DNA from: Planococcus donghaensis MPA1U2 | GTDB taxonomy: Bacteria > Bacillota > Bacilli > Bacillales_A > Planococcaceae | DNA length: 58,895 bases | Direction: 5' to 3' | Assembly (NCBI RefSeq): GCF_000189395.1 | Contig: NZ_AEPB01000010.1 | Location: forward strand, 1 to 58,895 | The notes under the pieces: model-generated | What the model was told of the DNA's origin: nothing | The model's database searches: none | The model's input: the letters and a program-made list of their open reading frames with translations, nothing else | Shown: positions 52,622 to 58,895 of the stretch, piece after piece | Numbering within the stretch: the first letter of the stretch is position 1 | Layout of the letters: the number at the start of each line of letters is the position of its first letter | Made by a program: the position numbers and the translations under genes

Positions 52622-52635
52622 TAAAGGGTAAAAAG

Positions 52636-52715
52636 TTTGATCTATACAAAGAGATTGCATAAAGAAAATGCCACCTTCGAAATCAACCGATTTCGAAGGT
52701 GGCATTTGTCTATTT
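52636..52715. repeat. Hairpin repeat family, partial copy F, possible terminator
   Basis: Contains the CTATACAAAGAGATTGCATAAAGAAA landmark followed by a perfect hairpin at 52665-52707: AAATGCCACCTTCGAAATC opposite GATTTCGAAGGTGGCATTT. Compared with copy B, a paired T/A change is compensated, as expected if the structure is kept. The right half of the unit is missing. It sits just after the SH3-protein gene and probably terminates its transcript. Confidence 0.75.
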
Positions 52716-52976
52716 AGGAAGTGTCTTACTCAACGCCTACCGTTATGCTTCGACTTTCAAATCTTTCAACATGGGGAGTTAATTGAAAGCAAGAAAAGGT
52801 CTCTTTCTTATTATTGTAGTTATTTTAATATTTAGATATATTTAAATTATGAAGCCTTGAAATAATAATATATAAATTTCCTTGATTTTCTTATATATTT
52901 TTCAATATTTAGGTTTACTTCCCTTTTAAATAGGGGAAAAATCTATATCTTGAAATAGTATTGAGGGGGAAGTTCG

Positions 52977-54374
52977 TTGGAGCAATTTTTGCAGGGGATT
53001 GCTGATTTTTCAGCTTGGTTATGGGGGATTCCACTCATTGCCGTGTTGCTTGTATCAGGTCTTTACATGACAGTTAAACTTGGCTTTTTTCAATTTCGTT
53101 ATTTTGGTTACATTGTTGGACAAACTTTCGGCAGTGTCTTTAAAAAGCCAAAAGGAGAAGGGACAGTTACTCCTTTTCAGGCGCTGACATCGGCTTTATC
53201 TTCGACGATCGGAGCGGCTAATATTGTTGGTGTACCGGCGGCGATTATGTTTGGTGGACCTGGCGCTGTTTTTTGGATGTGGGTCATTGCGTTAATTGGG
53301 ATGGCGCTTAAGTTTTCGGAGAGCGTTCTCGCTGTGGAGTACCGTGAGAAAAATAGCGTGGGCGAATTTGTTGGTGGCCCCATGTATTACATGACTAAAG
53401 GCTTGAACATGAAATGGTTAGGGATTTGGTTTTCATTTGCGTTAATGATTGAATTGGTACCAAGTATCATGGTGCAAGGAAATTCTATCGCAATGACAGT
53501 TGAAGAAACATTTGCAATTCCGGCGTTATGGACGGGAATTACGACGGCGATCTTAGTGTCGGTCGTGGTCTTTGGTGGCATTAAGCGCATTGGGAAAGTA
53601 ACGGAAATTCTTGTGCCATTTATGGCCTTGTTTTATGTCGGTGGGGCTTTAGTTATTCTGCTGATGAATGTTAAAGCTGTTCCAGAGTTTTTCATGCTGA
53701 TTTTTAACAATGCCTTTTCTCCTGTACCGGTTATGGGTGGGTTTGCAGGTGCAGCGATTGTAGAAGTTATTCGCTGGGGATTTGCGCGTGGTCTTTATTC
53801 GAACTAAGCGGGGCTGGGTACAGCACCTATTGCTCACGCAGCTGCAATGACGGATCACCCTGTACGACAAGGGTTTTGGGCAGTCATTGGTGTGGTTGTT
53901 GATACGCTAATTGTTTGTACAGCTACGGCTTTTGTTGTGTTGTCCTCAGGCGTTTGGACAGAAGAAGGCGCTATGGAAAACTCCTCGGCGTTAACGAGTT
54001 TAGCTTTTGAATCGTATTTCGGTCAATTTGGCGCGATTCTCGTAACGATTTGTTTGGTTTTCTTTGTGCTATCAACGATTTTTGTCGTTGTGTTTTATGG
54101 TGCAAAGCAAGCTGAGTTCTTGTTCGGCACAAAGGCTTCTTACGGTATGCAAGTGGTTTACATTTTGGCGGTTGTGTTAGGAGCTGTTGGGGCAGCAGAA
54201 ATCATCTGGGGCTTCCTAGACATTATGCTGGCGCTAATTCTAATCCCGAACGTCATTGCCATTTTGCTGTTAAGTAAGAAAGTCAAAGCGTTAACGGTCG
54301 AGTTTTTCACATCGGATCAGTATTACAAGAAAGACCAACGTGAGAAAAAAGAGAAAAAGATGGCAGGTTCGTAA
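52977..54374 (+). pseudogene. Alanine/sodium symporter (AGCS family) gene interrupted by one in-frame stop
   Basis: Read as one frame, 466 codons from TTG (GAGGGGGA upstream), with TAA at 53805-53807. The two halves stay in phase. The protein would have about 11 membrane helices with AGCS blocks TPFQALTSALSSTIGAANIVG, GGPMYYMTKGL and, at the break, RGLYSN-stop-AGLGTAPIAHAAA. Family members have glutamate there (SNEAGLG), so GAA has become TAA by one change. A functional symporter would import alanine or glycine with Na+. Either this is a recent nonsense allele, a sequencing error, or a readthrough stop. A 276-residue truncated product would lack the last helices. Confidence 0.88.
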
Positions 54375-54412
54375 GACAAGTTTTAGGAAAGAACTTTTTG
54401 GGTTTGATAACA

Positions 54413-54459
54413 GGACGCTATTGCTGAGAACATGAGGTTCTTGGTGATGGCGTTTTTTT
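54413..54459 (+). terminator. Terminator after the symporter gene
   Basis: CGCTATTGCTGAGAAC pairs, with G-T wobbles, with GTTCTTGGTGATGGCG around a short loop and is followed by TTTTTTT. Confidence 0.75.
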
Positions 54460-54570
54460 GTTTCCTTTATGGTTTAATCATTTCTGTCAGTATGGTTTCT
54501 TCCGTTGATATTACTAGATTTAAAAGCGAAGGCAAATCATAGTTTATCGTAGAAACATTACATGAAAGAA

Positions 54571-54612
54571 AAACCGGTACCACAATTCAACGTGATTCAT
54601 GGTACCGGTTTT
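54571..54612 (-). terminator. Terminator of the ATP-grasp gene
   Basis: AAACCGGTACCA and TGGTACCGGTTT form a perfect 12-base stem. On the minus strand it is followed by TTCTTT, and it lies about 50 bases past the stop of the ATP-grasp gene at 54660. Confidence 0.75.
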
Positions 54613-54659
54613 GGTATCAAAATTCTTGTGAAACTGTTTCGGTGCCTGGCACTCAAAAA

Positions 54660-55610
54660 CTAAACGGAAACACTCGATTTTTTCAATTCTTTCCCTAGTA
54701 ACTGCGCCAGCTCAAGCATCCCATATTTACCGGCAACCGCTTCAGCATCCGCATTGTAATTCGTATTGGTATTAACGTCGTATGTGAAAATGTCTCCATC
54801 GCTATTGCGGATAAATTCAATTCCCGCCACAGCAATTTCGTTGTCGCGAAGAAATTCTTCATATTTTTCAATGATTGAATCATTGAATCCTTCCACGATT
54901 TGAAACTTTGGTTTTTCTTCCGTTTGTTCGCCGTCCGGGCACATTAACTCATCAATTCGGCAAGCATCTGCTGGGCATAGTTCAAATCCTTCCGATGTAT
55001 CCACTTGTACCGCATAGACGAATTTCCCACCGACAAATTCACAGCGCGTGATCAACGGTTCGGGGGCTTGGATGTATTCTTGGATGAGCGTGATGCCGTC
55101 AATAGATGGCTCAAAATCTTCGCTGTCTAGGTATTCCTTTAGTGCATCAATAGAATGGAACAAGCGAACCCCAAGTCCTTTACCGGCGCGATTGTGTTTG
55201 GTGATAAACGACGGCACATCTAATTTTTCAGCTGCTTTAATAATTTGCGCGCGACCATTTGCGGCAATTGTTTTCGGTGTCCGAATGCCAGCAGCGTTTA
55301 GCGCCATATATTGGTTAACTTTGCTGACTTCTAGGCGCAGCGCGCGCGTGCCGTTAAAGACTTTTCTGCCGTGATGCTCGAGCCAAGTGAGCAAAGAGTC
55401 AGCCATTTCGGGTGCAAAGCGATGGCCTCGTGTGTGAGAAGATGCACTCATGCGACTGTAAAAGACGCCTTCAGGAGGTGTCTCGTTTAAGTCCACTAAT
55501 CCTTCATTGATAAACCAATCTTCGTACGGCAATTCTAGTTCGTCTAATCGTTTGAATAAGTGCGTTGTCCATTCTTCGTTTTCATGTATCACATAAATTT
55601 TTTCAGTCAT
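54660..55610 (-). CDS. RimK-like ATP-grasp ligase
   Basis: A 316-residue soluble protein of the RimK/ATP-grasp_3 kind: SKVNQYMALNAAGIRTPKT, FITKHNRAGKGLGVRLF (ATP loop), ITLIQEYIQAPEPLITRCEFVGGKFVYAVQVD, and the metal/phosphate segment VAGIEFIRNSDGDIFTYDVNTNTNYN. Relatives add amino acids such as glutamate to proteins or small carboxylates. It is a single gene with its own terminator and a TATAAT-like element upstream (55745-55750, minus strand). AAGGAGG precedes the ATG. Substrate is unknown. Confidence 0.82.
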   Translation of the reverse strand: MTEKIYVIHENEEWTTHLFKRLDELELPYEDWFINEGLVDLNETPPEGVFYSRMSASSHTRGHRFAPEMADSLLTWLEHHGRKVFNGTRALRLEVSKVNQYMALNAAGIRTPKTIAANGRAQIIKAAEKLDVPSFITKHNRAGKGLGVRLFHSIDALKEYLDSEDFEPSIDGITLIQEYIQAPEPLITRCEFVGGKFVYAVQVDTSEGFELCPADACRIDELMCPDGEQTEEKPKFQIVEGFNDSIIEKYEEFLRDNEIAVAGIEFIRNSDGDIFTYDVNTNTNYNADAEAVAGKYGMLELAQLLGKELKKSSVSV

Positions 55611-56300
55611 AAGTATCCTCCTTCAAGCGTTCCGTTTGTTTAACTAATGGTTTTGAATAGTCATTAGTGATTGGCATCTTTAATCCGTACCTTTTACTAG
55701 AAAATTAGACTGTTATAAAATTCACTTAATTTGCGAATAAACCCATTATACAATAAAACCTTTAATTCTTACCAGTAAACTTGGTTTTAATGTTTGTGAG
55801 TAAAATATTCTTTAAATAGCGTGCTCAATATGCATTCAAACTATGCTAAATAAGAAAAAATTAAAAAAACCTAGAGACCCTAGTTACATAAGGCTTTGGC
55901 CACTAATAAAGCTGTTTAAAAACTGGATGTAATTTGGAAAGAGGCAAAATGTATGTTAACCTTGCTACTTACTCTTTTGTTTAAAGATCATCGAGTATGG
56001 ATCGTTAAACAATGCCGAACGTTGCGAAACACTGGTGGGGAAATGCATAGATTTAAAGGGAAAACCTCAAATTTGGTTTTAAAATCTATGCAAGCTTATG
56101 GGCTCATCACATTTTTAAAATTTGTAAACACGTTTTCACCAGGTCTATTTGGTCTATCACGTTAAATAGAAAATCGTAACAGCGTATCTAATTCGGTAGA
56201 TTGATAACAATCTTTAATTGGAAACATGCTTAAAATCGACGTTTTCCGTCTTTAGAAAAAAGAGGAGAAATTTTTTATTTAAAATAGGAGATGATAGTTA
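55611..56300. other. Gene-poor intergenic region upstream of proB
   Basis: About 690 bases. The left part holds the likely promoter of the ATP-grasp gene. The right part contains a 70-codon frame (55953-56165) without family resemblance that I do not call, and a stem GCATAGATTT / AAATCTATGC at about 56044-56090. I looked for a T-box leader, common before proline genes, and found no T-box sequence. ProB is preceded by TAGGAG. Confidence 0.5.
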
Positions 56301-57086
56301 GTGGAGAAAAAACGAATCGTTGTGAAAATCGGAAGTAGCTCGTTGACGGATTTGAATGGGAAATTGTCAATTAGCAAACTGCGTGGCCATGTAGAAGCAT
56401 TGGCGCGTTTGAAACAACAAGGCCATGAAGTGGTGTTGATTTCATCTGGTGCAGTTGCTGCAGGATTTAAAAGCATTGGTTATTTATCACGTCCGGACAA
56501 AGTGGTTGATAAGCAATCAGCTGCAGCTGTTGGACAAGGATTGTTGTTGCAGGCTTATGCAGACGAATGCAAAAAACACGGCATCGTTGCGGCACAATTG
56601 CTACTGACAAAAGATCTATATAAAAATGCAAATGCGACAATTTCGAACTTGCTAGAGCGAGACGTCTTGCCGATCATCAACGAAAATGACTCGGTGTCTG
56701 TAAAAGAATTGACCTTTGGAGACAACGACATGTTGTCCGCTTTAGTCAGTAAACTTGTTCATGCCGATTTCTTAATGATTTTGACAGACATAAATGGCAT
56801 TTACCAAGACAACCCGATGAAAAATCCAGATGCTGAGAAATATACATTCCTCACAGAAGTTCATCAAGAAATGGAAAACGCCGCAACAGCAGAAGGCGCT
56901 TCAGGCGTTGGCACTGGCGGAATGAAATCAAAAGTAGAAGCTGCTAAAACCGCATCGGCTTCAGATATCCAAGTGTTTATCGGATCTGGAGAAGGCAGTG
57001 AAAAACTAGTCGATATTTTCGAAGGTAAAGGCGACGGCACGTATATCGGGTCACTCGTCGAACCAAAAATATTAGTAACTTTATAA
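56301..57086 (+). CDS. proB: Glutamate 5-kinase
   Basis: A 261-residue amino-acid kinase starting at GTG, with AGGAG ten bases ahead. [13 protein letters not shown] binds ATP, and [43 protein letters not shown] and [10 protein letters not shown] bind the substrates. It phosphorylates glutamate for proline synthesis in the cytoplasm. It lacks the C-terminal PUA domain found in longer ProB proteins (about 365 residues), so it matches the short subclass. The proA gene follows after 18 bases, forming an operon. Confidence 0.95.
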   Translation: MEKKRIVVKIGSSSLTDLNGKLSISKLRGHVEALARLKQQGHEVVLISSGAVAAGFKSIGYLSRPDKVVDKQSAAAVGQGLLLQAYADECKKHGIVAAQLLLTKDLYKNANATISNLLERDVLPIINENDSVSVKELTFGDNDMLSALVSKLVHADFLMILTDINGIYQDNPMKNPDAEKYTFLTEVHQEMENAATAEGASGVGTGGMKSKVEAAKTASASDIQVFIGSGEGSEKLVDIFEGKGDGTYIGSLVEPKILVTL

Positions 57087-57104
57087 ATCGAAAGGGGACA
57101 AAGG

Positions 57105-58382
57105 ATGACTGAAACTCTAACTGAAGAACGCATGACAGAAACCGAATTGGTCGATAAAGCACAAAAAGCGAAAAAAGCAGCTTTTCAACTAGCGAAAGCG
57201 ACAACAGCTGAAAAAGACGAGGCGTTAGAAGCCATTTCCACGCAATTACTAAAAGAGCAAACTTATATATTGGAAGAAAACGCGAAAGACGTAACGGCCG
57301 GACGCCAAGCAGGGATGGACGAGTCGTTAGTAGATCGTTTAACGCTAGACGCAGCCCGCTTGAAAGATATGGCAGATGCACTTATCCAATTAACCAAGTT
57401 AAATGACCCCATCGGAGAAACCCTCGAAAGCTGGGAGCAGCCCAATGGACTGTCGATGACAAAAATCCGAGTACCGATCGGTGTCGTCGGAATGATCTAT
57501 GAAGCGCGTCCTAACGTAACCGTTGATGCCTCGAGCCTGTGCTTAAAAACAGGAAATGCAATTGTTTTGCGTGGTAGTTCAACAGCAATCAACTCTAATA
57601 AAGCAATTGTTAAAGTTATTCGCCGGGCACTAGAAAACACCCAACTGCCGGTAGAAGCGGTTCAATTGCTAGAAGACACACGCCGAGAAACAGCTTCTCA
57701 AATGTTCAAACTGAACGACTATTTGGATGTACTGATTCCACGTGGTGGAGCAAAACTGATCCAAACAGTTGTTCAAAATGCGACAGTTCCTGTACTGGAA
57801 ACAGGAGCGGGCAATTGCCACGTCTTTATTGATCGAACAGCAGATGTAGAAATGGCAGTCAATATCGGGATCAATGCCAAAACGCAACGTCCTTCTGTCT
57901 GCAATTCTTGTGAAAGCATACTGGTGCATAAAGAGTGGGCAGCGGATCATCTAGCTGAGCTGGTAACGGCTTTAGAAAAACACGATGTAAAAATCCACGG
58001 AGATGCGACAGTGCAACAAGTGTCTTCGACAATTTCACCAGCTAAAGATGAAGACTGGGCAACAGAATATTTAGGATTTGAAGTGTCCATCAAAGTAGTG
58101 GACACAGTCGACGAAGCTGTAGAACACATCAATCACTACGGCACAAAACATTCTGAAGCCATCATTTCAGAGGATGCGCCGAGTGTCGAACAATTCTTCA
58201 ATGAAATTGATGCCGCAGCTGTATATCATAACGCGTCAACACGCTTTACCGATGGCTACGAATTCGGCTTTGGCGCAGAAATTGGCATCAGCACCCAAAA
58301 ACTTCACGCACGCGGTCCAATGGGACTGCCTGCACTAACGTCAACGAAATACATTGTTAGAGGGAATGGACAAACGAAATAA
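57105..58382 (+). CDS. proA: Gamma-glutamyl phosphate reductase
   Basis: A 425-residue aldehyde-dehydrogenase-superfamily enzyme. [17 protein letters not shown]-type motif ([18 protein letters not shown]), NAIVLRGSS, the active-site cysteine in [14 protein letters not shown] and the C-terminal [21 protein letters not shown] are present. It reduces gamma-glutamyl phosphate, made by the upstream kinase, to glutamate-5-semialdehyde with NADPH. AAAGGGGACAAAGG precedes the ATG. Confidence 0.96.
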   Translation: MTETLTEERMTETELVDKAQKAKKAAFQLAKATTAEKDEALEAISTQLLKEQTYILEENAKDVTAGRQAGMDESLVDRLTLDAARLKDMADALIQLTKLNDPIGETLESWEQPNGLSMTKIRVPIGVVGMIYEARPNVTVDASSLCLKTGNAIVLRGSSTAINSNKAIVKVIRRALENTQLPVEAVQLLEDTRRETASQMFKLNDYLDVLIPRGGAKLIQTVVQNATVPVLETGAGNCHVFIDRTADVEMAVNIGINAKTQRPSVCNSCESILVHKEWAADHLAELVTALEKHDVKIHGDATVQQVSSTISPAKDEDWATEYLGFEVSIKVVDTVDEAVEHINHYGTKHSEAIISEDAPSVEQFFNEIDAAAVYHNASTRFTDGYEFGFGAEIGISTQKLHARGPMGLPALTSTKYIVRGNGQTK

Positions 58383-58403
58383 TTTTGTCATCTCTCTAGT
58401 TTG

Positions 58404-58459
58404 AAAAGGGCTATCCCGTAAAGTCGTATCTACAGACTTTCGAGGATGGCCCTTTTTTG
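58404..58459 (+). terminator. Terminator of the proBA operon
   Basis: AAAAGGGCTATCC pairs with GGATGGCCCTTTT, with an additional inner AAAGTC / GACTTT stem, and is followed by a T run. It lies about 20 bases past the proA stop. Confidence 0.85.
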
Positions 58460-58583
58460 TGTGGATTAAAAATAATTTTTTAAGGCTATAGTACTGAATA
58501 TAAAAGACTGGTAAACTAAATTAGCTAACAATATATGGATTTTTTGTTGTGGAGTTAGCAACGGGAAATAGGAGGAATAGACG

Positions 58584-58859
58584 ATGAAAAAAATCGGTTT
58601 TGCCATCATGTCGTTGATGGTTGTTATTAGTTTCACAGTCAGCGCAGCACCTATGCCAACTGATGCAGCAGCAGTAAAAGTAAAAACATATGAAAACTGT
58701 ACGGCCATTAACAAAGTATATAAAGGCGGTATTGCCCGTAATTCGAAAGTAAAGAACAAAGGCGGCAAGACAAAACATAAGCCATTTGTTTCTCAAGCTT
58801 TGTATGACGCGAATAAAAAGAGTGATCGCGATAAAGATTTGATTGCTTGTGAGAAGTAG
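58584..58859 (+). CDS. Small secreted Excalibur calcium-binding-domain protein
   Basis: A 91-residue protein with a signal peptide (MKKIGFAIMSLMVVISFTVSAAP). The Excalibur domain shows YENCTAINKVYKGGI, the PFVSQALYDANKKSDRDKD segment and IACEK at the end. The two cysteines are conserved in the family, and the DRDKD loop resembles a calcium-binding loop, although the usual DxDxDG is reduced here (KDLIA for DGIA). It is probably exported and wall-associated. AGGAGG precedes the ATG. The window ends 36 bases later. Confidence 0.88.
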   Translation: MKKIGFAIMSLMVVISFTVSAAPMPTDAAAVKVKTYENCTAINKVYKGGIARNSKVKNKGGKTKHKPFVSQALYDANKKSDRDKDLIACEK

Positions 58860-58895
58860 GAATTTGTATATAAAAAAATGCCTACTAACTAACGT

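Noticed and set aside
55953-56165. 70-codon frame upstream of proB
   Set aside because: A GAGG-like site precedes it, but composition is unconvincing, no family is recognisable and a stem-loop lies within it.
55611-56300. T-box or other leader riboswitch for proBA
   Set aside because: No T-box consensus or recognisable antiterminator; only a 10-base stem without a T run.
1-58895. CRISPR array, tRNA, rRNA or prophage
   Set aside because: No regularly spaced short repeats, no tRNA-like cloverleaf or rRNA sequence and no phage structural genes were recognised by eye; a tool scan would be needed to exclude small RNAs.

Overview
The window looks like chromosomal DNA of a low-GC Gram-positive bacterium (Bacillota). 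AGGAGG-type ribosome binding sites are common, ATG, GTG and TTG starts all occur, and the genes include LytR-CpsA-Psr, BY-kinase/PHP-phosphatase, lipoprotein and YesMN-type two-component genes. Gene content and style suggest a Planococcus-like member of the Planococcaceae, but that placement is inference; no rRNA or other marker gene is present. I recognised no tRNA, rRNA or CRISPR array.

Bases 1-23 kb are an exopolysaccharide/capsule region. A minus-strand LCP ligase and an SGNH-like protein face a plus-strand cluster. That cluster begins with the Wzz-type modulator, BY-kinase and PHP phosphatase and the CapD/EpsC dehydratase. It continues into an AT-rich specificity block: aminotransferase, formyltransferase-like protein, ATP-grasp ligase, initiating sugar-phosphate transferase, three GT4 glycosyltransferases, Wzy-like polymerase, hexapeptide acetyltransferase, Wzx-like flippase, UDP-glucose dehydrogenase, UDP-glucuronate-4-epimerase-like protein and acyltransferase 3. 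It ends with galU and an oppositely oriented O-antigen-ligase-like gene. Together these can make, flip, polymerise, decorate and anchor a repeat-unit glycan that probably contains an acylated 4-amino-4,6-dideoxysugar and a uronic acid.

Bases 23.2-30.7 kb are one minus-strand operon: an RbsBAC-type sugar ABC importer, MtnK-like kinase, MtnA-like isomerase, DeoR repressor and class II aldolase. This is the gene set expected for salvage of 5-deoxyribose or methylthioribose through an aldolase (DHAP-shunt type) route. Upstream lies a consensus promoter overlapped by phased TGTTYA half-sites and by a full match to the cre consensus.

Bases 30.7-37.3 kb are accessory DNA. They hold a PD-(D/E)XK-like protein, a small unknown protein, a GlpQ-like phosphodiesterase, a four-helix membrane protein with a C-terminal SHOCT-like segment, and a Y1/RAYT transposase surrounded by a family of hairpin repeats. 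More distant copies of that family lie at about 46.6 and 52.7 kb.

Bases 37.4-46.3 kb hold a divergent unit: a YesN/YesM-type two-component system facing an AfuA/FbpA-like ABC transporter with a fused double permease, a second membrane-anchored solute-binding protein and a PP2C-like phosphatase. Bases 46.9-52.6 kb encode two secreted proteins, a subtilase with about twelve Ig-like repeats and a three-SH3 protein. The right end carries an alanine/sodium symporter gene broken by one in-frame stop codon, a RimK-like ATP-grasp gene, proBA and a small Excalibur-domain protein.
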